A stretch of DNA of 13,894 nt. Source: UMGS1532 sp045542355 (lineage in GTDB: Bacteria; Bacillota; Clostridia; Oscillospirales; Acutalibacteraceae). The notes beneath the pieces are model-generated. The model was not told the DNA's origin and ran no database searches. It saw only the letters and a list, made by a program, of their open reading frames with translations. Made by a program: the position numbers and the translations under genes. This document shows, one piece after another, positions 1 through 4,613 of the stretch (positions are counted from its first letter, which is position 1; the number at the start of each line of letters is the position of its first letter). The stretch lies in the NCBI GenBank assembly GCA_045542355.1, contig JAZQKX010000004.1:1-13894 (forward strand), given 5' to 3'.

Positions 1-1
1 T

Positions 2-91
2 CAACCAAAGGTAACAGACATACTGGTGAACAGCCCAGAGCAAGGCTACATTCCAGACGTTACACTCCCAACAAAGAATAAAGGAGATTAA
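2..91 (+). CDS. C-terminal fragment of unknown protein (5' end outside window)
   Basis: The second frame is open from the window edge to TAA at 89-91 and gives a 29-residue tail ending in TLPTKNKGD. The composition looks like a normal protein end, although frame 1 is also open as far as 81, so the frame choice is an inference. The stop lies within the spacing between the AAGGAG ribosome-binding site and the ATG of the next gene at 96. No promoter is visible between the two, so they are probably co-transcribed. No function can be given. Confidence 0.5.
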   Translation, partial: QPKVTDILVNSPEQGYIPDVTLPTKNKGD

Positions 92-95
92 AAAA

Positions 96-272
96 ATGAT
101 AACTCTCAACATCAAACAGATTAAAGAAGTAGCTCTTAGCAACAATGTTCCTCTGGATAGCTATGATACAATGATAAATGCTCTCATTGAATTGCCCGTT
201 GCGGAATACGTTCATTTTAGAACAGACTATGCAAAGATTGCCTATACAAGTTTAACTAAAAAAGCCAAGTAA
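96..272 (+). CDS. hypothetical protein, 58 aa
   Basis: The ATG is preceded by AAAGGAG at 80-86 and gives a 58-residue soluble protein beginning MITLNIKQIKEVALSNN. I do not recognise a family. It has no cysteine cluster and no membrane segment; it is probably a small alpha/beta fold with a Lys-rich end (TKKAK). It lacks its own promoter and follows the partial upstream gene by 4 nt, so it is likely read from that transcript. The last codons and the TAA are part of the terminator hairpin at 258-286. Confidence 0.75.
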   Translation: MITLNIKQIKEVALSNNVPLDSYDTMINALIELPVAEYVHFRTDYAKIAYTSLTKKAK

Positions 273-290
273 TTACTTGGCTTTTTAATT
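258..290 (+). terminator. intrinsic terminator overlapping the gene end
   Basis: AAAGCCAAGT at 261-270 pairs with ACTTGGCTTT at 275-284 around an AATT loop, and a T tract runs to 286. The TAA stop of the upstream gene (270-272) is in the stem and loop. The stem extends into the A and T tracts, so it could also work on the minus strand. Confidence 0.85.
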
Positions 291-315
291 TTCGTGTGCG
301 GGCGTAAGAGCCCGT

Positions 316-395
316 ACTTCACCACGCTAAAGCGCTAAAGAAAACTAAATGTAATCATTTGTTAAAAAAATAATTATTAAAAAATCCTAAAAAAG
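316..395 (+). repeat. dispersed intergenic repeat, copy 1
   Basis: An ACTTCACC-CGCTAAAG-GCTAAAG block is followed by an A/T tract containing TTGTTAAAAAAATAATTATT. The same block, with few changes, occurs at 1512-1590. Both copies lie directly upstream of a promoter. The first half matches the CGCTAAAG motif of the repeat field at 3743-3916; the A-rich half could act as an UP element. Confidence 0.75.
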
Positions 396-398
396 AGC

Positions 399-427
399 TT
401 GACATTTGCCCGGTCATGTGCTATACT
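399..427 (+). promoter_or_regulatory. sigma-70-type promoter
   Basis: TTGACA 399-404, 17-bp spacer, TATACT 422-427 with extended TGC. It drives the 48-aa gene at 459. The spacer contains CCCGG. Confidence 0.9.
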
Positions 428-458
428 ATAATCACAAAGAACAAAGGAGATAAACAAA

Positions 459-605
459 ATGGAAAAGAAAGTCGCTATCGTAAATGAAATGGTTGCTAAT
501 GGCTACCACCTGTTTAATGAGACTGTTGAACAGTTCGCAGAACGCTTTGACCTTGCTACTCTGGAAATGTTCGCAGAGAACTTCAAAAAGTTTGTCAAGG
601 ACTAA
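459..605 (+). CDS. hypothetical protein, 48 aa
   Basis: The ATG follows AAAGGAG at 444-450. The 48-residue product (MEKKVAIVNEMVANGYHLFN...) has no cysteines and looks like two short amphipathic helices. The repeated Phe/Glu pattern (QFAERFD, MFAENFKKF) suggests a small helical binding protein. No family is recognised. It has its own promoter at 399-427. The codons for its last residues (FVKD) form the 5' arm of a hairpin whose 3' arm contains the -35 box of the next promoter, so the C-terminus is partly dictated by regulatory sequence. Confidence 0.75.
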   Translation: MEKKVAIVNEMVANGYHLFNETVEQFAERFDLATLEMFAENFKKFVKD

Positions 606-621
606 AAAAAGTCCTTGACAA
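592..621 (+). terminator. hairpin merging gene end and next -35 box
   Basis: TTGTCAAGGAC (592-602) pairs perfectly with GTCCTTGACAA (611-621) across an A-rich loop that holds the TAA stop. The 3' arm contains TTGACA (615-620), the -35 of the next promoter. There is no T tract after the stem, so a termination role is inferred. Confidence 0.7.
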
Positions 622-643
622 GCCCAGCAAAATGTGTTATACT
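615..643 (+). promoter_or_regulatory. sigma-70-type promoter
   Basis: TTGACA 615-620, 17-bp spacer, TATACT 638-643 preceded by TGT. It drives the Cys-rich gene at 679. The -35 lies in the upstream hairpin. Confidence 0.9.
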
Positions 644-678
644 TAAATCACAAAAGGAAAAGAAAAGGAGATAAAAAA

Positions 679-846
679 ATGATAACTTCTGAAATGCGTG
701 AAATCCTGTGGGCACTGGTTGATAAGTATGAGAACAAGGAGCTTGAAGAAATTTGCCCCAACTGCCCCTATGCTTCTCGATGTGAAAAAGAGGGTCTCTG
801 GTGGGGCTGTCCTTGTTGGGAAGAGTCCATGGGAGCGGACTTATAA
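679..846 (+). CDS. small Cys-rich protein, possible zinc binder, 55 aa
   Basis: The start at 679 is chosen because AAAAGGAG (663-670) is correctly spaced. An in-frame ATG at 634 lies inside the promoter and cannot be transcribed from it. The 55-residue product has a helical first half (residues 1-25), then C26-x2-C29-x5-C35-x8-C44-x-C46, rich in Trp and Gly, which could bind one metal ion. No known family is recognised. It has its own promoter. The gene end forms a GC-rich hairpin with the sequence after the stop (835-855). The role may be binding a host protein or nucleic acid, but this is only inference from size and context. Confidence 0.75.
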   Translation: MITSEMREILWALVDKYENKELEEICPNCPYASRCEKEGLWWGCPCWEESMGADL

Positions 847-855
847 AAAGTCCGC
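835..855 (+). terminator. gene-end hairpin without T tract
   Basis: GCGGACTT 835-842 pairs with AAGTCCGC 848-855; the loop carries the stop codon. CCTCTCTTAAAAAAA follows instead of a T run, so it is either a weak terminator or an mRNA 3'-end protector. Confidence 0.6.
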
Positions 856-882
856 CCTCTCTTAAAAAAAATAAAAAAACTA

Positions 883-911
883 TTGACATTTCCCGGTTTG
901 TGTGCTATACT
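883..911 (+). promoter_or_regulatory. sigma-70-type promoter
   Basis: TTGACA 883-888, 17-bp spacer, TATACT 906-911 with TGC. The spacer contains TTTCCCGG. It drives the gene at 946. Confidence 0.9.
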
Positions 912-945
912 TAAATCACAAAAGAGATAAAGGAGATAAAAAAAA

Positions 946-1188
946 ATGAAAACTAAAATCAAAATCATCATTTGTGAATGTACCAGCCTGAGCTCCACTT
1001 ACTACATTGAGGATACTGTAGAAGCCCTTGAAAAAGCTAAAGCTGAGTTTATCGCTTGGAATGAACCCAATAGTTATTTTTCCGCAACCCGTCTTGTCAA
1101 GAAGCCCTTCAGTCGCAAGTGGAATGTTACTGAAGAACGCCTTGCCACTATGGAGAAGGACTGGGACGGTAAGGTGTTTATTTACTAA
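946..1188 (+). CDS. hypothetical protein, 80 aa
   Basis: AAAGGAG at 929-935 precedes the ATG. The 80-residue product begins with a basic beta strand (MKTKIKIIICECTS), followed by a helix (residues 22-38, EDTVEALEKAKAEFIAW) and a basic segment RLVKKPFSRKW. This could be a small beta-alpha-beta fold that touches nucleic acid, but no family is recognised. It has its own promoter and leader. The final codons (GKVFIY) and the TAA form a 12-bp hairpin (1169-1197). It belongs to the run of independently transcribed mini-genes at 399-1484. Confidence 0.8.
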   Translation: MKTKIKIIICECTSLSSTYYIEDTVEALEKAKAEFIAWNEPNSYFSATRLVKKPFSRKWNVTEERLATMEKDWDGKVFIY

Positions 1189-1197
1189 ACACCTTAC
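1169..1197 (+). terminator. 12-bp gene-end hairpin
   Basis: GTAAGGTGTTTA 1169-1180 pairs perfectly with TAAACACCTTAC 1186-1197, loop of 5. The stop codon is the first triplet of the 3' arm. It is followed by TAAAAAAAA, not a T tract. Confidence 0.65.
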
Positions 1198-1209
1198 TAA
1201 AAAAAATTA

Positions 1210-1238
1210 TTGACATTTCCCCGGCTATGTGCTATACT
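1210..1238 (+). promoter_or_regulatory. sigma-70-type promoter
   Basis: TTGACA 1210-1215, 17-bp spacer, TATACT 1233-1238 with TGC. The spacer contains CCCCGG. It drives the gene at 1272. Confidence 0.9.
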
Positions 1239-1271
1239 TAAATCACAAAAGAAATAAAGGAGTTAAATAAA

Positions 1272-1457
1272 ATGATTACTAAATGCTGGATTATTGTTGA
1301 TGAACCCGCAAGCGCTATGGCAGTTAAGGCTATTGAGCATAACTTCCCCTGCTTCACTTTTATTGAACTGCTGGACAGTGGAGAAATAGAATTTACTGTA
1401 AGGTGTAGAGAAGAAGATGTCTGCGCTATTCAGAACATTATCAAGATGTTTGTTTAA
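1272..1457 (+). CDS. hypothetical protein, 61 aa
   Basis: AAAGGAG at 1257-1263 precedes the ATG. The 61-residue product reads as strand-helix-strand-strand-helix: MITKCWIIVDE, then AMAVKAIEHNF, CFTFIELL, EIEFTVRCR, EEDVCAIQNIIKMFV. That order resembles a compact ferredoxin-like fold, but no family is recognised. Four cysteines are scattered and do not form a zinc motif. It has its own promoter and ends in a clear intrinsic terminator, so this transcription unit is closed on both sides. Confidence 0.8.
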   Translation: MITKCWIIVDEPASAMAVKAIEHNFPCFTFIELLDSGEIEFTVRCREEDVCAIQNIIKMFV

Positions 1458-1484
1458 GCCCTTATAATAAGGGCTTATTTTTTT
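1455..1484 (+). terminator. intrinsic terminator
   Basis: TAAGCCCTTA 1455-1464 pairs with TAAGGGCTTA 1468-1477, followed by seven T residues (1478-1484). The TAA stop is in the 5' arm. Confidence 0.9.
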
Positions 1485-1511
1485 CTGTCTGCGACCCCGA
1501 AAACGACCGAA

Positions 1512-1590
1512 ACTTCACCGCGCTAAAGTGCTAAAGAAATAAATCGCAAAAGATTGTTAAAAAAATAATTATTAAAAAAATCCTAAAAAA
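1512..1590 (+). repeat. dispersed intergenic repeat, copy 2
   Basis: Near copy of 316-395: ACTTCACCGCGCTAAAG, then GCTAAAGAAA, then the TTGTTAAAAAAATAATTATT tract, again ending just before a promoter. Confidence 0.75.
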
Positions 1591-1593
1591 CTA

Positions 1594-1622
1594 TTGACAA
1601 TAGCGTCCGGGTATGCTATAAT
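1594..1622 (+). promoter_or_regulatory. sigma-70-type promoter
   Basis: TTGACA 1594-1599, 17-bp spacer, TATAAT 1617-1622 with TGC. The spacer contains TCCGGG. It drives the gene at 1656. Confidence 0.9.
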
Positions 1623-1655
1623 AAAGTCACAAAAGAAATAAAGGAGATTAAAAAA

Positions 1656-1979
1656 ATGAAAAAGCGTATCAGTCAGAAAGAGTGGACATACATCGGCAAG
1701 TACAATCCTGCCGCCAAATGGCTCAGACCTCTTTGCTCTTACTCTCTTGTAGAAATTGAAGATGGTTTCCGCAGAGAGTGTAAAATCAGCTGGCCTGTGT
1801 ATCTGATAATCTTCATTCCTGTTCATCTTCTTCAGGCTCTGTACTGTATGTGGGATGGCGGTTTGAGAGAGTTTGAAATCGAGGGCCGTTATCTTGGCTA
1901 TGATGATATTAAAGAACATACTGGCAGTAATAAAGGAGTATTCCCTAAGGTAAAAGAAATTTGGGAAAAGCATAAATAA
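1656..1979 (+). CDS. small single-span membrane protein, 107 aa
   Basis: AAAGGAG lies about 10 nt before the ATG. The 107-residue product has a basic N-terminal part (MKKRISQKEW...), a hydrophobic segment at about residues 46-65 (WPVYLIIFIPVHLLQALYCM) that would cross the membrane once, and a soluble C-terminal part with a DDIKEH stretch and Lys-rich end. No family is recognised. Because it is transcribed from an early-type promoter, a membrane role such as altering the envelope or superinfection exclusion is possible, but nothing in the sequence proves it. The gene end runs directly into the next promoter. Confidence 0.8.
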   Translation: MKKRISQKEWTYIGKYNPAAKWLRPLCSYSLVEIEDGFRRECKISWPVYLIIFIPVHLLQALYCMWDGGLREFEIEGRYLGYDDIKEHTGSNKGVFPKVKEIWEKHK

Positions 1980-2001
1980 GGACTTGACAGCTCAAGCCCT
2001 T
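1978..2001 (+). terminator. imperfect hairpin overlapping the next promoter
   Basis: AAGGaCTTGA (1978-1987) pairs with TCAAGcCCTT (1992-2001) with one A-C mismatch and loop CAGC. The -35 TTGACA (1984-1989) spans its 5' arm and loop. Confidence 0.5.
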
Positions 2002-2012
2002 TGTGCTATACT
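1984..2012 (+). promoter_or_regulatory. sigma-70-type promoter
   Basis: TTGACA 1984-1989, 17-bp spacer, TATACT 2007-2012 with TGC. It starts 4 nt after the upstream stop. It drives the gene at 2052. Confidence 0.9.
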
Positions 2013-2051
2013 ATAATCAATCCAGAAGAAAGAATAAAGGAGATTAAAAAA

Positions 2052-2369
2052 ATGGTTACAGCAAGAATGACACATCACGCAAGCGCAGAAAGAGCAGAGA
2101 GACTCGCATGGATAGCTGAAAACATCGGGGTCGGCACTATTCAGTACAAGTTTGAACGGAAAGACAAAAAGCTCGACTGTATTACTTCTACTGGTGTTCT
2201 TATTGTAATGGACAGTGCAGGCAAAACTATTATAACAGCTTTTTGCCCTAACCATAATAAAGTCTATGCCATTTTCAAAAGTCATGGCTACGAAAGAGTT
2301 CCCGTACTGATAAAGGGCAGAATTGAAAGAAATATCAAAATAATGAAAAAATGCGGCTTGACAATTTAG
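2052..2369 (+). CDS. hypothetical protein, 105 aa, ends in TAG
   Basis: The start at 2052 is chosen for its AAAGGAG (2036-2042); an in-frame ATG at 2001 is inside the promoter. The 105-residue basic product has an N-terminal helix (HHASAERAERLAWIAENIG), then a strand-rich centre (CITSTGVLIVMDSAGKTIIT) and a Lys/Arg-rich C-terminal helix. The pattern of a strand, a turn with Asp-x-x-Gly-Lys and another strand recalls small phage nuclease-like folds, but no catalytic set is evident and I do not assign a function. It is the only gene here apparently ended by TAG. The -35 of the next promoter encodes its Leu-Thr, and the stop sits at the edge of the hairpin loop. Confidence 0.75.
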   Translation: MVTARMTHHASAERAERLAWIAENIGVGTIQYKFERKDKKLDCITSTGVLIVMDSAGKTIITAFCPNHNKVYAIFKSHGYERVPVLIKGRIERNIKIMKKCGLTI

Positions 2370-2377
2370 TTAAGCCG
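2354..2377 (+). terminator. hairpin fused to next promoter
   Basis: CGGCTTGAC (2354-2362) pairs with GTTAAGCCG (2369-2377) with one G-T pair. It holds the -35 TTGACA and the TAG stop, and is followed by TGTTATAATAAT. Confidence 0.65.
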
Positions 2378-2386
2378 TGTTATAAT
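2358..2386 (+). promoter_or_regulatory. sigma-70-type promoter inside a gene end
   Basis: TTGACA 2358-2363 (coding), 17-bp spacer, TATAAT 2381-2386 with TGT. It drives the acetyltransferase at 2420. Confidence 0.9.
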
Positions 2387-2419
2387 AATCGTAGAAGAAA
2401 AGAAAAGAGGTAATCACTA

Positions 2420-2824
2420 ATGACAATACGCCACGCCACAACCGCAGACCTTAAATCAATTACTTGCGCTTTACGCAATAAGAAGATAAACTATAATACA
2501 CCTGCCCATGCTCGTGAAGATGTGCGGCAGGACAGACTGTTTATCATTGAAAATAACGGGGCTTTAATTGCTCAGTGTGCGTTGGTTTTTGATGATGTGC
2601 GGCAGGGCTATTACATGAAAAGGCTGTGCATTTACAACAACAAAAGAGCTTGCAAGGGTGTTGCTCAGATGTTTATTGACCATTTCTTTTCTCTTGGTAT
2701 TGCGTCACTTGCGGCTACACCTTGGGATGATAACAAAGCAATGATACACATACTCGAAAAGAACGGCTTTGAATTTCAGTATAGATTTTTAGAAAAGTAT
2801 CTGTATTATAAGAAAATGGCTTGA
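2420..2824 (+). CDS. GNAT-family N-acetyltransferase, 134 aa
   Basis: Predicted to move an acetyl group from acetyl-CoA to an unknown amine (a protein, small molecule or aminoglycoside-like substrate). Seen in sequence: N-terminal IRHATTADL typical of GNAT strand 1 and helix 1, a central YYMKRLCIYNNKRACKGVAQ segment (residues 64-83) matching the acetyl-CoA binding motif A (R/Q-x-x-G-x-G/A type, here K75-R76 ... K79-G80-V81-A82), and motif B with W102, N105 and the ILEKNGFEF end (111-119). Length is slightly short for the family (usually about 140-170). The ribosome-binding site is weak (AAGAGG). Phage GNATs can modify host or DNA-bound targets; the target here is unknown. A strong terminator follows. 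Confidence 0.85.
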   Translation: MTIRHATTADLKSITCALRNKKINYNTPAHAREDVRQDRLFIIENNGALIAQCALVFDDVRQGYYMKRLCIYNNKRACKGVAQMFIDHFFSLGIASLAATPWDDNKAMIHILEKNGFEFQYRFLEKYLYYKKMA

Positions 2825-2841
2825 CTTAATCAAGCCATTTT
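2813..2841. terminator. bidirectional intrinsic terminator
   Basis: AAAATGGCTTGA 2813-2824 pairs perfectly with TCAAGCCATTTT 2830-2841, loop CTTAA; the TGA stop closes the 5' arm. The A and T flanks let it work on both strands, so it could also end transcripts from the minus-strand promoter at 2885-2914. Confidence 0.85.
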
Positions 2842-2884
2842 GTTTCGCCCAGGCGCATCCGCCACACCCGCCCGGCCCCGAAAA
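2842..2884 (-). other. GC-rich stem region downstream of the minus-strand promoter
   Basis: A GC-rich stretch in A/T-rich surroundings holds GGCG (2852-2855) / CGCC (2860-2863) and further C-rich and G-rich runs. It would be the body of a short minus-strand RNA. Confidence 0.45.
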
Positions 2885-2914
2885 ATTATACCACACGAGA
2901 GGCCAGTTTGTCAA
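2885..2914 (-). promoter_or_regulatory. minus-strand promoter
   Basis: Read on the minus strand: TTGACA (2914-2909), 18-bp spacer, TATAAT (2890-2885) with extended TGG. It faces the GC-rich stretch and the terminator at 2813-2841, so a transcript of roughly 65 nt is expected. It is one of four similar minus-strand sites. Confidence 0.65.
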
Positions 2915-3004
2915 GAGGAAAATGCGGAAAAAATTGCACAAAAATCAGTTTCCTGAAATAGGATAATTTGTATAAAATGACGACCGCAAAATTGAAAAAA
3001 AGAC

Positions 3005-3033
3005 TTGCATTTTAATTAGTGCTGTGCTATACT
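3005..3033 (+). promoter_or_regulatory. promoter of candidate RNA A1
   Basis: TTGCAT 3005-3010, 17-bp spacer, TATACT 3028-3033 with TGC. No ribosome-binding site or convincing ORF follows; the predicted start is near the 5' arm of RNA A1. Confidence 0.75.
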
Positions 3034-3037
3034 ATAA

Positions 3038-3120
3038 GTGTCAAGGGGAGATAAGACCACCCCGATGAGTAGTGGCTTGACCCACGGCGTAGTCAAAAAA
3101 GTGGCAAAAACCCCTTGACA
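3038..3120 (+). ncRNA. candidate structured RNA A1 (family of three)
   Basis: It starts about 5-7 nt after a -10 box. TGTCAAGGGG (3039-3048) is perfectly complementary to CCCCTTGACA (3111-3120), so the two ends can close a 10-bp stem. Inside are GGGG/CCCC (3045-3048/3060-3063, an alternative to the closing stem) and GTGG/CCAC (3072-3075/3082-3085). The only ORF is 17 codons from 3065, without a well-placed ribosome-binding site, and it is not conserved in the other copies at 9126 and 11228. The 3' arm doubles as the -35 of the next promoter. The function is unknown. Confidence 0.6.
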
Positions 3121-3143
3121 AATAGCTCCAGATGTGCTATAAT
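3115..3143 (+). promoter_or_regulatory. promoter of candidate RNA B1
   Basis: TTGACA 3115-3120 (within the 3' arm of RNA A1), 17-bp spacer, TATAAT 3138-3143 with TGC. Confidence 0.9.
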
Positions 3144-3148
3144 AAAAG

Positions 3149-3317
3149 CACAAAGAGGGAAGCAAGGCAAAGCCCAAAGCGGTGTGACCCATGAGAGTCA
3201 GTAAGCCCTTGATGACAAAGTCCTCGACCGCAAGGTGTTCGTATTTGCGGGATATAAATGTGAACCAGTGCCGCAGGGGTTGAAATAATAGCGGATTATG
3301 TGCGATACAATACCCCA
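3149..3317 (+). ncRNA. candidate structured RNA B1
   Basis: A strong promoter is followed by about 170 nt without a usable gene; the longest ORF is about 23 codons with no ribosome-binding site. Visible stems: GGC-AAA-GCC near the 5' end; GCGGT (3179-3183)/ACCGC (3227-3231); CCGCAA (3228-3233)/TTGCGG (3245-3250), mutually exclusive with the previous one; GGGGT (3276-3280)/ACCCC (3312-3316) enclosing ATAAT/ATTAT. The 5' part resembles RNA B2 at 11337. The exclusive stems could form a switch. The 3' end is uncertain. Confidence 0.5.
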
Positions 3318-3336
3318 CTAAAACAAAAAAAAATAC

Positions 3337-3365
3337 TTGACTTCCAACAGCAAGTATGTTATAAT
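3337..3365 (+). promoter_or_regulatory. sigma-70-type promoter with internal inverted repeat
   Basis: TTGACT 3337-3342, 17-bp spacer, TATAAT 3360-3365 with TGT. TACTTG 3334-3339 and CAAGTA 3351-3356 form an inverted repeat across the -35 and spacer, a possible operator. It drives the gene at 3397. Confidence 0.85.
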
Positions 3366-3396
3366 AAAGCCACAAAAGAGATAAGGAGATAAAAAA

Positions 3397-3639
3397 ATGA
3401 ACTACTACATTTACCTTGACAACCTGATGATTGCTGAAGTTTCCGGCAGCGAGGCCTGTTATGTATGCTACGAAGCAGCCAAGAGCATAGCGGAAATGAC
3501 TGGCAGAGTTGCTCATATCGTGAGCGGCGAAACAGGTGAAATCCTCGAAAGCTCTGAGAGCTACGACGAGGAATATGAACCTGATTATGATGAATGTGGG
3601 TTTGACCCCTATGCGGGATGCTACACATATGACTGCTGA
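3397..3639 (+). CDS. small acidic protein, 80 aa
   Basis: AAGGAG at 3383-3388 precedes the ATG. The 80-residue product has an N-terminal strand-helix part (MNYYIYLDNLM, EAAKSIAEMTG), then VAHIVSGETGEILES, and a strongly acidic, Tyr-rich tail (residues 51-70: ESSESYDEEYEPDYDECGFD) ending in YTYDC. The A-rich helix followed by a strand and T-G-E-I/V is shared with the 80-aa protein at 6095, so the two may be distant relatives. The acidic tail could mimic DNA or RNA, as in some phage antirestriction proteins, but this is inference. It is bounded by its own promoter and a strong terminator. Confidence 0.8.
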   Translation: MNYYIYLDNLMIAEVSGSEACYVCYEAAKSIAEMTGRVAHIVSGETGEILESSESYDEEYEPDYDECGFDPYAGCYTYDC

Positions 3640-3662
3640 GGAATACCTCAGCAGTTTTTTTT
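3632..3662 (+). terminator. intrinsic terminator
   Basis: ACTGCTGAGG 3632-3641 pairs with CCTCAGCAGT 3646-3655, loop AATA, followed by a run of T to 3662. The TGA stop is in the 5' arm. Confidence 0.95.
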
Positions 3663-3676
3663 GTGCATATTGCCTA

Positions 3677-3705
3677 TTGACAAACGCAAGCGCATATGGT
3701 ATAAT
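3677..3705 (+). promoter_or_regulatory. promoter reading into an immediate terminator
   Basis: TTGACA 3677-3682, 17-bp spacer, TATAAT 3700-3705 with TGG. The expected start is near 3712, inside or next to the terminator hairpin at 3710-3741, so only a transcript of about 30 nt would be made. No gene follows for 360 bp. Confidence 0.85.
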
Positions 3706-3709
3706 TTGT

Positions 3710-3741
3710 CCGGCCGCCAGCGTACGCCACGGCCGGTTTTT
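3710..3741 (+). terminator. promoter-proximal GC hairpin with T5
   Basis: CCGGCCG 3710-3716 pairs with CGGCCGG 3730-3736, followed by TTTTT. The loop contains the palindrome GCGTACGC (3720-3727). If transcription starts at the usual distance, the first bases of the 5' arm may be missing from the RNA. Confidence 0.8.
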
Positions 3742-3742
3742 C

Positions 3743-3950
3743 GATTTAGCGCGCTAAAGCGGTAAATCATTAGCGAATTAGCGCTTTACTTCGCTAAAGT
3801 GCTAAATCCCTAAACTTCACTTCGCTAAAGTGGTAATGCTTTATCGCGCTAAAGTGGTAGCAAGTTAGCGATTTAATACTTTATTACGCTAAAGTGATAA
3901 CAAGTTAAAGTGATAATGATTTAATGTTTTATCGTATCAAAATGGTTACA
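3743..3950. repeat. iteron-like repeat field, candidate origin or protein-binding array
   Basis: Six forward copies of a 14-bp unit, consensus CGCTAAAGTGRTAA, start at 3752, 3792, 3823, 3847, 3887 and 3903 (the last begins AGTTAAAG). Inverted, more degenerate relatives (TTAGCGCTTTA, TTAGCGATTTA) lie between them. The region has no gene. Single or paired copies of CGCTAAAG occur in other intergenic regions (328, 1519, 9693, 11885, 12428, 12604). Multiple ordered copies suggest a binding array for a replication, partition or regulatory protein. Confidence 0.75.
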
Positions 3951-4003
3951 AACTGGCAACAAAAATAAGACAAAAAATTTCTTTATTTTTTTCAGAAAAA
4001 CGC

Positions 4004-4032
4004 TTGACAGGCCGGGCTTTATGTGGTATATT
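4004..4032 (+). promoter_or_regulatory. sigma-70-type promoter
   Basis: TTGACA 4004-4009, 17-bp spacer with GGCCGGG, TATATT 4027-4032 with TGG. It drives the gene at 4069. Confidence 0.85.
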
Positions 4033-4068
4033 ATAGGTACATCAGATAGAGATAAGGAGATAACTTAA

Positions 4069-4512
4069 ATGACTACTTTCACTTTTAACCCCACCGTAGA
4101 CCACAATTTCGGTATCGCTGTTGAACACGGTATATGCGCTCTTTATGGCATTGAGCGTGTCAACCATGATAATGGTGCTTACCATAAGGGCTCTGACCTG
4201 TGCGTTGGCAATATGGCCATGTCCATCAAGTCAAGTCGCTTCAGCCTGATGTCCGCCACTCTGTGCGGTGGCTGTGAAGATTTTGACGGTATATGGAGCA
4301 TCTATGAGGCCAACACCCACAGCAACTGCTTCGTATATGGCGCAAAAAATGGTGTAGCCTACATCATGACCCTCGCAGAGTTCAAGCAGTTTGTATATGC
4401 TTTCTGTACTCTGGCAAGAGAGAGCAAGCAGAATGGTGGCGGTGTAAAAATCCGTTGCCGTGCTGAAACCAAGAAAATGCTCGACTGGCTGAATATGAGA
4501 GTTGTGGCATAA
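4069..4512 (+). CDS. conserved-type phage protein, possible PD-(D/E)XK nuclease fold, 147 aa
   Basis: AAGGAG lies about 10 nt before the ATG. The 147-residue product has a helix with E19 (NFGIAVEHGICALYG), then KGSDL (D43) and after ten residues SIKSSRFSL (K54). Glu ... Asp ... x-Lys in this order resembles the PD-(D/E)XK core, but the residue two before the Lys is Ser, not Asp or Glu, so an active nuclease is uncertain. The second half (GGGVKIRCRAETKKMLDWL) is basic and could bind DNA. Similar-looking proteins occur in phages of gut Firmicutes as hypotheticals (from memory, not searched). It has its own promoter and ends in an 11-bp hairpin. Confidence 0.8.
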   Translation: MTTFTFNPTVDHNFGIAVEHGICALYGIERVNHDNGAYHKGSDLCVGNMAMSIKSSRFSLMSATLCGGCEDFDGIWSIYEANTHSNCFVYGAKNGVAYIMTLAEFKQFVYAFCTLARESKQNGGGVKIRCRAETKKMLDWLNMRVVA

Positions 4513-4524
4513 ACCACAGCTCTC
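4497..4524 (+). terminator. 11-bp gene-end hairpin
   Basis: GAGAGTTGTGG 4497-4507 pairs with CCACAGCTCTC 4514-4524 (one T-G pair); the loop CATAAA holds the stop. CCGGACC follows, not a T tract. Confidence 0.65.
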
Positions 4525-4552
4525 CCGGACCAAATTTGTACAAATTGCCTAA

Positions 4553-4581
4553 TTGACAATTATAAAAATATATGATATTAT
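4553..4581 (+). promoter_or_regulatory. sigma-70-type promoter
   Basis: TTGACA 4553-4558, 17-bp spacer, TATTAT 4576-4581 with TGA. It drives the phosphatase at 4614. Confidence 0.9.
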
Positions 4582-4613
4582 ATAATCACAAAAGAAAAGG
4601 AGATAAAAATAAT

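Noticed and set aside
3057..3094. Hammerhead ribozyme (GATGAG segment in RNA A1)
   Set aside because: The matching GAAA and cleavage-site elements are missing, and the segment is not kept in copies A2 and A3.
3065..3118. 17-codon ORF inside RNA A1
   Set aside because: The ribosome-binding site is too far away and the ORF is not present in the other two copies.
3016..3516. 166-codon minus-strand frame
   Set aside because: It covers promoters, the candidate RNAs and the gene at 3397, has no ribosome-binding site, and its amino-acid order follows from the reverse of leader and promoter sequences.
3743..3950. CRISPR array
   Set aside because: The repeats are 14 bp, irregularly spaced and in both orientations, with no spacers of constant length and no cas genes.
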